Shown: piece by piece, positions 37,045 to 45,286 of the stretch
Numbering within the stretch: position 1 is the first letter of the stretch
How the letters are laid out: each line of letters opens with the position of its first letter
DNA from: Pueribacillus theae
GTDB lineage: Bacteria > Bacillota > Bacilli > Bacillales > UBA6769
DNA length: 64,000 nt
NCBI RefSeq assembly: GCF_003097615.1
Contig: NZ_QCZG01000022.1
Span: forward strand, 1 to 64,000
Direction of reading: 5' to 3'
Notes under the pieces: model-generated
Database searches by the model: none
The model's input: the letters and a program-made list of their open reading frames with translations, nothing else
Told to the model about the DNA's origin: nothing
Position numbers and translations under genes: made by a program

Positions 37045-37091
37045 AAAAACATCTCCTTTCACTAAGGCATCAAATGTGTCTCAAAAAGGGA

Positions 37092-37193
37092 TTACCAAAC
37101 GTAAGCAGCTCCAACAATGATTAACAAAATGAACAATACGACGATTAGTGCAAATCCTGCACCAGCACCGTATCCACCAGCAACTCCGCTCAT
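37092..37193 (-). CDS. YjcZ-family sporulation protein (3)
   Basis: A 33-residue protein (MSGVAGGYGAGAGFAL then a hydrophobic helix ending AAYVW). GGAGG stands 7 bases before ATG 37193; an adjacent ATG at 37196 is possible. It is the first gene of the minus-strand trio and is nearly identical to copies 1 and 2 through the membrane helix. Confidence 0.85.
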   Translation of the reverse strand: MSGVAGGYGAGAGFALIVVLFILLIIVGAAYVW

Positions 37194-37283
37194 CATTACA
37201 CCTCCCTTTTTGTTATTCAATTACACAATATGTAGGTAGGTAGCTTTGCGGAAAGGCATTTGTCCCGGTTTTTAAAATTCCTT

Positions 37284-37345
37284 TTCGTAAATTTAATCAA
37301 ATCTCACCTCTCACTTCCAAAAAGAATACGTTAGCGTTTTTTATT
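37284..37345. repeat. dispersed intergenic repeat, copy 2
   Basis: CGTAAATTTAATCAAATCTC, then CACCTCTCACTTCC, then a hairpin around ATACGTTAGCG with T run. It matches the order of the other copies without a full 5' hairpin. Confidence 0.6.
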
Positions 37346-37398
37346 AAGGTACATAAGATATAACGACACGTTTATGTTCTAGAGAGGGAGGGGAGCAG

Positions 37399-38118
37399 AT
37401 GAGCGACTATCTTAAATTCCTCGCTAAATTTGGCATCGGGGGAGCGCATCCGGGGGGATTGCCTTTAACAAAAGAAATTCTGAAGAGTGAAAAAGTAGAA
37501 AATTCAATGGCGATTCTTGATGCGGGTTGTGGGACTGGACAAACCGCGGCTTACCTATCACGCAAATTCCGTTGCGATGTAACCGCATTGGATTATGAAA
37601 AAATGATGCTTGAAAAAGCGGCTAAGCGTTTCGAAAGAGAAAAATTGCCAGTCCACATCGTCCATGGCTCGACTGAAAATTTGCCTTTTGACGATCAATC
37701 ATTCGATCTTGTGCTTTCCGAATCAGTCACGGCATTTACGAATATAACGAAATCACTAGAGCAGTATGCTCGCGTGTTGAAACCTGGGGGCCGGCTGCTT
37801 GCGATCGAAATGACGAAGGAAGGGGATTTCACTTTTGAGGAGGAACAAAAAGTAAAAGAATTTTATGGAGTAAAAGATATTTTATCGGAAAAAGAGTGGT
37901 GCAATGAAATGTTGCATGCAGGTTTTTATAAAGTGGAAACCATAGCGGAAGATACAACGGTTAAACATGCGCCTCTTGAAGAAATATCTGAATTTAAACT
38001 TTCGCAAGATTTTGAACTGCATTTGTTCCAAATATGGATGGAACACCAAGAAATCATGAATCGGCTTCGTGAACGATTAACATACAGAATTTATAAAGCG
38101 GAAAAATCGAATGCTTAG
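37399..38118 (+). CDS. class I SAM-dependent methyltransferase
   Basis: A 239-residue methyltransferase: motif I LDAGCGTGQTA (about residues 40-50), acidic end of strand 2 (VTALDYE), LPFDDQSFDLVLS and LKPGGRLLAIE, as in the UbiE/Methyltransf_11 group. The acceptor is unknown. GGAGGGGAG precedes ATG 37399. It is monocistronic and ends at a perfect hairpin. Confidence 0.9.
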   Translation: MSDYLKFLAKFGIGGAHPGGLPLTKEILKSEKVENSMAILDAGCGTGQTAAYLSRKFRCDVTALDYEKMMLEKAAKRFEREKLPVHIVHGSTENLPFDDQSFDLVLSESVTAFTNITKSLEQYARVLKPGGRLLAIEMTKEGDFTFEEEQKVKEFYGVKDILSEKEWCNEMLHAGFYKVETIAEDTTVKHAPLEEISEFKLSQDFELHLFQIWMEHQEIMNRLRERLTYRIYKAEKSNA

Positions 38119-38121
38119 CAT

Positions 38122-38161
38122 AATAGTAAAAGTCCCTTACGTATAAGGGACTTTTACTATT
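38122..38161. terminator. perfect bidirectional terminator
   Basis: An 18-bp perfect stem (AATAGTAAAAGTCCCTTA and its complement) around CGTA, between the convergent methyltransferase and YlbF-family genes. Confidence 0.92.
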
Positions 38162-38190
38162 TGTTTGGCTTCTGATTTCCGATTTCTTGT

Positions 38191-38616
38191 TTAGTGTCCT
38201 CCGCAGCCGCATGCACCGCCGCCGCAGCCGCAAGAACCTGATTGGAAATCCTCTGGTTTCGGAAGACGGCCTAATTTGATTGTTGTGCTGACATACATAT
38301 TCACTGTTTGCTCGATTTCCTCAATTTGCTGCTGTGCTTCAATAAACTCTTTTATCGTGTCATTTTCAAGTGCTTTTTCATATTCTTTTTGAAATGCTTG
38401 AGATTCTTCGTCAGTAACAGGGAACCCCTGTTGCTGCTTTTGGTGAAGTCTCATTTGATGATCATACAATGATTGGTAAAGCATTTTAGCCTGCTCATTA
38501 TAAGCAAACGTATTAATTTTTCGGTTGATTTCTTTATATTCGGGCTGATCTAAAATGGTTTCGCACAATTTTTCCGTCATTTCTAGAATGGCGCTTTTTT
38601 CTGTATCAATTGACAT
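38191..38616 (-). CDS. YlbF-family regulator with Cys/Gly-rich tail
   Basis: A 141-residue YlbF/YmcA-type helical protein. The C-terminal tail GSCGCGGGACGCGGH has four Cys. In B. subtilis, the YlbF-YmcA-YaaT (Ric) complex binds [4Fe-4S] clusters through such cysteines and affects mRNA cleavage, competence, biofilm and sporulation. This protein is a third-type family member rather than a plain YlbF or YmcA. AAGGAG lies 9 bases before ATG 38616. The upstream extension in the same frame is non-coding repeat sequence. Confidence 0.88.
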   Translation of the reverse strand: MSIDTEKSAILEMTEKLCETILDQPEYKEINRKINTFAYNEQAKMLYQSLYDHQMRLHQKQQQGFPVTDEESQAFQKEYEKALENDTIKEFIEAQQQIEEIEQTVNMYVSTTIKLGRLPKPEDFQSGSCGCGGGACGCGGH

Positions 38617-38976
38617 ATCGTAACACTCCTTAGTGTTGTGTAATTTTTTACCCCAAAAAAATAGAAAGGTTTCCTCTTTCACAAACAATTTGAACTCCGA
38701 CTTCTGAAGAAAAAACATCTCAGCGTTTTTACCAAAAAATAAGAAAATGCAAATTGGCAATTCGCCAATCTAAACCAATCACACCTCTCACTCTAACCTC
38801 CAAGAAAAACGCTTTAGCATTTTTCTTACCTAACATCGTAACATAAAAGCCTAGTCCGTTGCGAACAGAAAAGTTGTGATTTTTTTAAAAAGCAGTTGCA
38901 AAATCCTGTTTCCTGTTATATTATAATTTAAAATAAATAAATCTGTATTATAACAATTGAACGGAGGAACCAAAGG
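38617..38976. other. divergent intergenic region with repeat copies and a promoter
   Basis: Holds dispersed repeat copy 3 (38741-38828), a weaker relative at about 38680-38732, and a sigma-A-like promoter at 38896-38924 (TTGCAA, 17 bases, TATTAT) that drives the small zinc protein at 38977. Confidence 0.6.
38741..38828. repeat. dispersed intergenic repeat, copy 3 (most complete)
   Basis: Reads in order: AAGAAAATGC, hairpin AAATTGGC-AATTC-GCCAAT, box TAAACCAATC, pyrimidine-rich ACCTCTCACTCTAACCTCC, and a second hairpin AAGAAAAACGCT-TT-AGCATTTTTCTT. Confidence 0.75.
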
Positions 38977-39108
38977 ATGTATGATTGTCCAAAATGTATG
39001 GGGAATGGCGAAGTTGAAATTGCGATGATTGAACAGGCGCATGAGTTTGAAACAAAAATTGTACCATGCCCGCTTTGCAATGGAGTAGGTTGTATTGAAG
39101 CGAACTAA
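38977..39108 (+). CDS. small double zinc-knuckle protein (CxxCxGxG type)
   Basis: A 43-residue protein starting MYDCPKCMGNG and ending PCPLCNGVGCIEAN: two CPxC-type knuckles separated by about 20 residues. GGAGGA lies 9-14 bases upstream of ATG 38977 and a sigma-A-like promoter lies 50 bases further up. It has the same layout as the 59-residue protein at 2768-2947, so the two may be distant paralogues. Function unknown. Confidence 0.78.
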   Translation: MYDCPKCMGNGEVEIAMIEQAHEFETKIVPCPLCNGVGCIEAN

Positions 39109-39115
39109 TATCATT

Positions 39116-39169
39116 AAGAAAAGATAATCTGTGGACCTTTAAAAGCTCACAAATCATCTTTTCTTTTTT
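39116..39169. terminator. terminator between convergent genes
   Basis: AAGAAAAGAT (39116-39125) pairs with ATCTTTTCTT (39156-39165), followed by TTTT. It overlaps the end of the BCCT gene on the other strand. Confidence 0.75.
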
Positions 39170-40687
39170 TGATGAGGGATTTTTCCTATCCCTAACTCTC
39201 TTGCTTCTTTGTGAATGGCTTTCAAAAAGCTAATCGTCATGAATAGCATGATGATCGAAAAAGGTAAAGCAGCAATAATCATCGTATTTTGAAGTGCTTG
39301 AAGGCCGCCTGAATAAAGCAGGGCAATGGCAATCGCTGACAGCAAAATCCCCCATATTAACTTTATTCTGTTTGGCGGTGTCATGGAGCCGTTTGTTGAC
39401 ATCATCCCTAAGACAAAGGTTCCTGAATCAGCAGATGTAATAAAGAACACTCCAACAAGGATCATAGCGAGGATTGAAGCGACATTGCCTAAAGGATAGT
39501 TAGAGAGAACGCCAAATAACGTTTCCTCTGTGGCCAAAGTTGAAATGGTATCAATGCCATTGTGCTCCAAATAAATAGCGGTTCCTCCAAAAGCGGAAAA
39601 CCATAGAAATCCAATAAAAGAAGGAATAAGCAAAACAGTAAAAATAAATTCTCTTATACTGCGTCCTCTCGAAACGCGAGCAATAAAAATTCCTACAAAA
39701 GGCGACCACGAAATCCACCATGCCCAATAGAAAATGGTCCAATCATTGATCCATTCCCTTATCTCTGCGTTTAATGGTGCGATTCGAAAACTCATCGCTG
39801 GAAGGTTTTCGATATACGTTCCAATTGTATTTGTAAATAAATTTAAAATGAATAAAGTAGGCCCCATGATGAAAATCGCCATAAACAATAGGGCGGCTAA
39901 AATCATATTTGCATTGCTTAGAATTTTAATTCCTTTACTCAAGCCTGACCAAGCGGACATCATAAATAAAACGGTAACTGCAATGATAATAATAAGCTGG
40001 ATTAAAATCGATGAAGGCACATTCAGTAAATAAGATAAACCTCCATTAATTTGTACAGCGCCAAATCCAAGTGTTGTCGCGATACCAATAACCGTTGCGA
40101 TGACCGCAAAAATGTCAATCGTATTTCCCCATAGGCCATCCGCTTTTTTTGCCTAGCAAGGGACTTAATGTTTGGCTAATTAATCCTCTTTTGTCATGCC
40201 TGAAATTAAAATAAGCCAAAATAAGGGCAACAATTCCATAAACTGCCCATGCATGGATGCCATAGTGGAGGAAAGTAAACTGCATCGCATCCCGTATCGC
40301 TTGATTCGTACCGGTCTCTCCTGTTGGGGATTGAATGGCATAGTGGCTAATCGGTTCAGCAGCGCCAAAAAATACGAGCCCAATTCCCATTCCTGCGCTA
40401 AACAGCATCGCAATCCAAGTTGGGCGAGAAAAATCGGGTTTATCATCTATTTTGCCAAGTTTGATTCTGCCAACAGGACTAAAAAGCAAAATGATATTAA
40501 TAAGTACGAAAAAAGTAACAACGATCAAATAATACCAACCAAATGAAGTTGAAATGAACGACTGTACATTATTCGTTACATATTCTAGGGTGTCTGGTAT
40601 TGCAACGCCTATGATGACAAGTATTAGGATAATGCTAGCTGAAATTTTAAATACAGGGGTAAAGGCTTGGAGTTTGTTTGAAGGCAT
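39154..40687 (-). pseudogene. BCCT-family (betaine/choline) transporter, frameshifted
   Basis: Two frames together make one BCCT transporter of about 510 residues. The first 190 codons (40687 down to about 40150) carry the N-terminal helices and SAGMGIGLVFFGAAEP. They then read out of frame to SGWPMGKYD and stop. The second frame picks up with DGLWGNTIDIFAVIATVIG and continues through WTIFYWAWWISWSPFVGIF (the BCCT signature) to the end. The break sits at a run of seven T (40144-40150); removing one base restores the frame. It is therefore a recent mutation, a phase-variable tract or a sequencing error. Intact, it would import glycine betaine or a related compatible solute. AAAGGAG precedes ATG 40687. 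Confidence 0.88.
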
Positions 40688-40838
40688 TTAAATACTCCTT
40701 TCTCATCTGCCTTAGAACATCTAAGTAAAAGCTTTCCCTACTTCGAGAAAGTAAAACCTTCTCTGCGATGATTATTTTTAAATCAATAAAGCATATATGG
40801 TACTATAGAAATTGAATGTATTTTGATGGAGGGATAGA

Positions 40839-41315
40839 ATGGCTCGCGTGTTATTCGTCTGTTTAGGAAATATTTGCCGTTCACCAATGGCTGAAGCTAT
40901 CTTTCGGGATATGGTGAATAAGGAAGGGCTTGGGCATAAAATAAACATTGAGTCAGCCGGTACCGGTTCATGGCATGTAGGAAGCCCGCCGCATAAGGGA
41001 ACGGCAACACTGTTGTCAGAGAAAGGAATCAGTACAGAAGGGATGAAGGCAAGACAAATTGTCCCTGAAGATGCCGATAAGTTTGATTATATTATCGCGA
41101 TGGATAGCCAGAATTTAATCGATATTAAGAAAGCGATTCAAGCAAAAGAAGGCGTTGTTATGACAAGGCTGCTTGATTTAGTTGAAGATGCACCTTTCTT
41201 TGATGTGCCGGATCCATATTTTACTGGTGACTTCGACGAAGTATATGAATTGGTTGTAAAAGGCTGCCAAGCATTGCTTGAAAGAATTAAAAATGAAAGA
41301 CTTGCTGACGCATAG
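40839..41315 (+). CDS. yfkJ: low-molecular-weight protein-tyrosine phosphatase
   Basis: A 158-residue LMW-PTP with the P-loop CLGNICRS (C9, R15 by count) and the general acid in VPDPYFTG. In B. subtilis YfkJ is the close counterpart, encoded next to yfkI and yfkH in a stress operon. Here too a membrane-associated protein and a YihY/YfkH-type gene follow, although a minus-strand gene is inserted between. ATG 40839 follows TGGAGGG. Confidence 0.92.
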   Translation: MARVLFVCLGNICRSPMAEAIFRDMVNKEGLGHKINIESAGTGSWHVGSPPHKGTATLLSEKGISTEGMKARQIVPEDADKFDYIIAMDSQNLIDIKKAIQAKEGVVMTRLLDLVEDAPFFDVPDPYFTGDFDEVYELVVKGCQALLERIKNERLADA

Positions 41316-41320
41316 AATGA

Positions 41321-41399
41321 TAAAGCAAACGCATTCGCGTCTCGCTTAGAGGCCGGATTGGTTTAATTTTGCGAGTGAAGCAAATTTATACATTCCTTT
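41321..41399. repeat. dispersed intergenic repeat, copy 4 (reverse orientation)
   Basis: Read on the minus strand: TATAAATTTGC-TTCACTC-GCAAAATT hairpin, AAACCAATC, GGCCTCTAAGC, then a hairpin around GACGCGAATGCGT. Same order as copy 3. Confidence 0.65.
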
Positions 41400-41408
41400 A
41401 AAGACAAA

Positions 41409-41433
41409 GAAATCGGCTAAGTTAGCCGATTTC
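41409..41433. terminator. hairpin with AAATCGGC/GCCGATTT stem
   Basis: GAAATCGGCTAA-G-TTAGCCGATTTC perfect 12-bp stem between yfkJ and the convergent gene. The AAATCGGC half resembles the hairpin of the repeat at 57902-57960. Confidence 0.7.
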
Positions 41434-41484
41434 CTCTGATCATTATTAAAATGGGAAGTTCCTGACTTTTTGAGCAACCTCTTG

Positions 41485-41853
41485 TTAGTAGAAGTAAGGA
41501 TAAGGCGGATAATATGGATAATAAGGATATGCAGCGAAAGGCAATAAACTTAATGCAGAAATCGCAGCCAATGGAAATATAAGCCTTCTAAATCCCCAAA
41601 AACCCGGTCGGAAACCATATCCGAAAAACCTTTCATCCTCTTCCCTTGTCATCGTTGAATCGTTTTCTTCCATCATATTTAGCGCAAGTACAGTTACATT
41701 GTGATCATCGACATCAATAATAATTGCCTGAATTTGGGTATTGTCTTTCATTGTAATGTGAACAGGTTGATCGAGATATTGCCGGCAGTAATCTTTCGTT
41801 ATTCTAGGTATTCCAGAAGCACTGTAATAATCTCCCATATATGGTACGGACAT
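41485..41853 (-). CDS. hypothetical protein with Sm-like region and Tyr/Pro-rich tail
   Basis: A 122-residue protein I do not recognise by name. The segment LDQPVHITMKDNTQIQAIII (residues about 27-46) looks like an LSm-type beta region, followed by an acidic linker, a hydrophobic helix (LIFPLAAISALSLLPFAA) and a tail of Tyr and Pro (YPYYPYYPPYPYFY). Such tails are typical of spore-surface or coat proteins, so a sporulation role is a guess. AAGGG lies 8 bases before ATG 41853. Confidence 0.7.
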   Translation of the reverse strand: MSVPYMGDYYSASGIPRITKDYCRQYLDQPVHITMKDNTQIQAIIIDVDDHNVTVLALNMMEENDSTMTREEDERFFGYGFRPGFWGFRRLIFPLAAISALSLLPFAAYPYYPYYPPYPYFY

Positions 41854-41885
41854 AGTTATCACCCTTTTTAAAAAAATATTTGGAT

Positions 41886-41943
41886 AGTTTAAATTAGCAT
41901 CTAACCTCTTACCTCTAAGGAAGACGCCTTAGCGTTTTTCTTA
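41886..41943. repeat. dispersed intergenic repeat, copy 5
   Basis: TTTAAATTAGCATCTAACCTC, TTACCTCTAAGG and the 3' hairpin AAGACGCC-TT-AGCGTTTTTCTT. Confidence 0.65.
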
Positions 41944-41996
41944 TACATAGGCCTTCAATTCAATATATTCATTCGCCCAGTTAAGGTGATCATTTC

Positions 41997-42021
41997 GTTT
42001 AGAAGTTAGCGGTGGGGGTAA
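41997..42021 (+). promoter_or_regulatory. sigma-B-like promoter
   Basis: GTTTAG (41997-42002), 13-base spacer, GGGTAA (42016-42021), 42 bases before the YtxH-like gene. Matches the general-stress consensus GTTTAA/GGGTAA with one change. Confidence 0.6.
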
Positions 42022-42063
42022 AGTATAAAAAAGAAAATCTTGATACAAAATGGAGGTTCCGAA

Positions 42064-42498
42064 ATGAAGAGGAAGAACGTTAAGAAAAAAATTCTTACAG
42101 GTGCAGTAGTGGGAACGCTTGCTGGAGTAGCAGTTGCCATGCTTGATAAAAGAACGAGGAAAAATATGATTGTTAAAACAAAAAGCTATAGCCAAAATAC
42201 GATGCATTGGATTCGAGAAGTAAAAGAAGATCCACACACCTTCATGAGCAATGTAAAAGAAGGCGTTGACCAAGTTTCAAAAAGTTTCAAGGAAGTAGCC
42301 GACACATTGCAGAATATATTTGTTCATTTAGATGAAGTGAAAAAAATGTCCTCGAAGGTAATTGAAATGGCAAAAGATGCAGGCGAGGATATGAAGGAAG
42401 TTGGCAGCAGCCTCGTTAATCTTAATTCCCATTCTGAAAACAACCTTGAATATGGCGCTCCAATGGAGAAAGGAGAAACCTATCCTAAACTGCATTAA
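42064..42498 (+). CDS. YtxH-like general stress protein
   Basis: A 144-residue protein with one N-terminal hydrophobic helix (ILTGAVVGTLAGVAVAM) and a long amphipathic, Lys/Glu-rich helical region, as in YtxH/YtxG stress proteins. GGAGG precedes ATG 42064. A sigma-B-like promoter lies upstream and a YihY-type gene 12 bases downstream, a context resembling the stress-induced yfkJ-yfkI-yfkH group of B. subtilis. Confidence 0.78.
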   Translation: MKRKNVKKKILTGAVVGTLAGVAVAMLDKRTRKNMIVKTKSYSQNTMHWIREVKEDPHTFMSNVKEGVDQVSKSFKEVADTLQNIFVHLDEVKKMSSKVIEMAKDAGEDMKEVGSSLVNLNSHSENNLEYGAPMEKGETYPKLH

Positions 42499-42510
42499 TG
42501 GGGTGATACC

Positions 42511-43341
42511 GTGAAAGAGGATAAGTTCATTAACTTCGGCAAAGCAATATTTGAACGGATTCAACATGTAAGAGCGACAGAAATAGCTGCAGAATTAGCT
42601 TATTACTTTTTGCTGTCGCTCTTTCCTTTTTTAATTTTTGCATTGACACTTTTACCATACTTAGGGATTACAACGGATGACATTCTTTCGCTAGTTGCTC
42701 CTTACACACCTGATCAAGCAATGAATCTTATTCAGGATAATTTAAAAACGATTTTGGACAGCAGAAAGGGTGGCCTATTATCTTTTGGGATTATCGCGAC
42801 AATTTGGTCTGCATCAAATGCCATTAACGGGATTATTAAAGCATTGAACCAAGCATATGAAGTTGAAGAAACTCGTCATTTTCTTGTCGCAAGAGGCCTT
42901 GCGATTTTATTGACTATTGGTATGGTTGTTGTCATTGTTGTCGCCCTATTACTGCCTGTATTCGGTAAAGCGATTGGTCATTTTATATTTTCATTTCTTG
43001 GGCTGACAGAGACATTCCTTGTTGTGTGGGAAGTGTTCAGATGGCTCATTAGTTTTTCTGTCATTGCATTTGTTTTGACTTTTATCTATTATATGGGACC
43101 GAATAAACGCTTAAAGTTTAAGCAAGTGATGACAGGAGGCATTTTTGCAACGGTTGGCTGGCTTTTATCTTCCTATGTCTTTTCCTTTTATGTATCAAAT
43201 TTCGGAAATTATTCCTCCACTTATGGTAGTTTAGGAGGCGTTATCATTTTAATGATTTGGTTCTACGTGTCAGCCTTTATTATCATTTTAGGCGGTATTA
43301 TTAACGTGCTCATTCATCATAAAAAAGAAAAAGCCGCGTAA
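42511..43341 (+). CDS. yfkH: YihY/BrkB-family membrane protein
   Basis: A 276-residue integral membrane protein of the YihY (UPF0761, formerly ribonuclease BN-like) family with six hydrophobic segments, AAELAYYFLLSLFPFLI near the start and YGSLGGVIILMIWFY near the end. GTG 42511 is preceded by GGGGTGA. It is cotranscribed with the YtxH-like gene. Function is unclear; RNase activity is no longer accepted for this family. Confidence 0.88.
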   Translation: MKEDKFINFGKAIFERIQHVRATEIAAELAYYFLLSLFPFLIFALTLLPYLGITTDDILSLVAPYTPDQAMNLIQDNLKTILDSRKGGLLSFGIIATIWSASNAINGIIKALNQAYEVEETRHFLVARGLAILLTIGMVVVIVVALLLPVFGKAIGHFIFSFLGLTETFLVVWEVFRWLISFSVIAFVLTFIYYMGPNKRLKFKQVMTGGIFATVGWLLSSYVFSFYVSNFGNYSSTYGSLGGVIILMIWFYVSAFIIILGGIINVLIHHKKEKAA

Positions 43342-43373
43342 TTTTAATCTTACTACGCGGCTTTCAATGAAAC

Positions 43374-43469
43374 TAAGAAAGTATAAATTTGTCTTTGTCG
43401 CAAATTTAGACCAATCTGGCTTCTGACCTCTGACCTCCGAACAAGGACGCGTCAACGTCTTTGTTCTTA
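43374..43469. repeat. dispersed intergenic repeat, copy 6
   Basis: AAGAAAGTAT, hairpin AAATTTG-TCTTTGT-CGCAAATTT, AGACCAATCT, the tandem box TTCTGACCTCTGACCTCC, and a final hairpin GAACAAGGACG-CGTCA-ACGTCTTTGTTC. Confidence 0.75.
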
Positions 43470-44366
43470 ATATACTCCGACATCTTTTTCTCTAATTTTG
43501 TAAATCTCGTCAACCTTTTTGTCTTTTGCCCTTGCGAGCACTTCCATTCTTACTTTCAATTGCGTCTCAGTGAATTTTCTTGACTCATCGGGATCAGTGT
43601 CAAATGCCGGCTCTTTCCCTTCCCCTGATTGAATGCTTTCTTCAATAATCTGCCTCGCCAATACTGCAACTTCCTGCATCTTCATCATGATGTGGTCGTA
43701 TAACTCTGGGTTTTCGGTAATAATGCGTGTGAGCAAATACGTTCCATAACCAATATGGCGCGATTCATCTCTTTTAAGCAATGTAATGCCTTGCAAAAGC
43801 CCTGGCATCAAACCAAGTTTATCAAGTGTATTATAGAAGGAGTTGTACCCGGATTCGGCAAGTACGCCTTCAACGAACATATTGTAAATGATCGATGCTT
43901 CTGCGACTGCTTTTGGAGAATGATCATGCTCTAGGCGTCCCATCGCCGCCGGCAGAATCTCATAGAACACTTTTTTATACGTTCCCTGATGGTAGTGGGA
44001 GAGGTCGCCGGTCTCCCCGATGGCATTAAGCACCAGCCGGAAAAATTCGGTATGTTTTGCCTCTTCAAACAAAAAAGTCGTTAAAAACATCTCTTCTTCG
44101 ATTCGTCCCTCTTTGGCGATCACATTAATCAGAGGAAGAAGATCAAGTGTTACAGCTTCTTCGCCGGCTTGGAACTGCGAAATAAGGCTTAAGATTTGGT
44201 TCCTTTGGGCATCGGTCATCTTTTGCCAATCTTCGCGATCCTGGCTTAAGTCAATATCAGTCGGATTCCAAACGCCAAATTTCTTTGCTTTTTGGTATAG
44301 CCGATAAGGAAGCGAGTCTTCATTTATTCCTCTCGATGATGTTGTAATGATTACACGTTCCGACAT
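43467..44366 (-). CDS. R2-like ligand-binding oxidase (R2lox)
   Basis: A 299-residue ferritin-like protein of the R2lox group, not a ribonucleotide reductase. Metal ligands are all present: E69 (QAGEEAVTL), E102 and H105 (FEEAKHTE), E166 (FVEGVLAES), E201 and H204 (DESRHIGYG). V72 and Y161 stand where the Geobacillus kaustophilus and M. tuberculosis enzymes form a Val-Tyr ether crosslink. Known members hold a Mn/Fe centre and a buried fatty acid. AAGGAGG precedes ATG 44366. It is divergent from a LuxR-type regulator that may control it. Natural substrate and pathway of the family are unknown. Confidence 0.92.
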   Translation of the reverse strand: MSERVIITTSSRGINEDSLPYRLYQKAKKFGVWNPTDIDLSQDREDWQKMTDAQRNQILSLISQFQAGEEAVTLDLLPLINVIAKEGRIEEEMFLTTFLFEEAKHTEFFRLVLNAIGETGDLSHYHQGTYKKVFYEILPAAMGRLEHDHSPKAVAEASIIYNMFVEGVLAESGYNSFYNTLDKLGLMPGLLQGITLLKRDESRHIGYGTYLLTRIITENPELYDHIMMKMQEVAVLARQIIEESIQSGEGKEPAFDTDPDESRKFTETQLKVRMEVLARAKDKKVDEIYKIREKDVGVY

Positions 44367-44555
44367 TCTAACATCCTCCTTAAAATCATTGAATTTCATT
44401 TTGGCAAGCGATATAATTTATTTACCCGAATAAATAATTTGAAATTTCCGCCATTTGGACACGGGTAAATGTAAGGGTTTTCATAAAAATTATAACCTGA
44501 ACTTTTTGTTTTTTATATACCTGAAAATGTAGGGGCAGAGCAGGAGGAATAAAAT

Positions 44556-45254
44556 ATGCAAAAGCTGGAAAGCAGGGCTGAAAATTTCCTTCAAGAATTA
44601 TCAAAAATCAACTGTAATGAAGAAAAAATTCGCTCCGGTTTAAAAGGATTTTTTCGTTTTTTTCCGTTTTCTCGTCTGTCTCTTTTTTCTTATTCGCCAA
44701 TAAATTATGTCAGCGAAGGACTGCTTTATCTCGATTCGGAAGGGAATATGCACCCCCTTGAGAAAATCCGTGAAGATGTAAGAGAAATTCCAGTCGTTTA
44801 TAAAGCGATACGAAATAAACGCGCGGAATATGTAACAGAAGAAAAGGGTATTCTTTTTCCGGTTAAGAATTTTGAACAAGAAGATAAATGTACTGTATTG
44901 ATTGTGCCGCTTTGGAAAGGGCCAATCGTGCTCGGTTGCGTATTAATTGATCGATATAATGGGGAGGAGCCGCTTAATGAAGCATTGATTCATTCCGTGG
45001 AGACTTATTTTCGTGTAGGTGTGGATGTAATCGCTGCTTCAAGAATGGGAGATACACGGACACAGTTAAGCAAAAGGGAAATTGAAGTGCTTGAAATGTT
45101 GTCTCATGGATGGAGTACGAAAGAAATGGCAATGATTATGAATCTAAGTGAGTTTACTGCACGCGATTATATAAGCTCGGCAATGAGGAAGTTGGGCGTT
45201 AAGCACCGAGCGCAAGCGGTTGCTGAAGCATTGAGGATGGGATTAATATCATAA
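44556..45254 (+). CDS. LuxR-family regulator with GAF-like sensor
   Basis: A 232-residue regulator with a C-terminal LuxR/GerE helix-turn-helix (LSKREIEVLEMLSHGWSTKE, YISSAMRKLGVKHRAQAV) and an N-terminal region of about 150 residues that looks like a GAF-type ligand domain. There is no receiver Asp pattern, so it is probably a direct ligand sensor. AGGAGG precedes ATG 44556. It lies 190 bases from the divergent R2lox gene. Confidence 0.88.
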   Translation: MQKLESRAENFLQELSKINCNEEKIRSGLKGFFRFFPFSRLSLFSYSPINYVSEGLLYLDSEGNMHPLEKIREDVREIPVVYKAIRNKRAEYVTEEKGILFPVKNFEQEDKCTVLIVPLWKGPIVLGCVLIDRYNGEEPLNEALIHSVETYFRVGVDVIAASRMGDTRTQLSKREIEVLEMLSHGWSTKEMAMIMNLSEFTARDYISSAMRKLGVKHRAQAVAEALRMGLIS

Positions 45255-45286
45255 GGAAAGGAACTGGCATTTTTACCAGCTCCCTT

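Noticed and set aside
42511-43341. Ribonuclease BN
   Set aside because: The old name for YihY-family proteins; true RNase BN/Z is a metallo-beta-lactamase protein.
43467-44366. Ribonucleotide reductase small subunit
   Set aside because: Although ferritin-like with R2 ligands, the length, the Val72/Tyr161 pair and absence of nrdA or nrdE nearby fit R2lox better.
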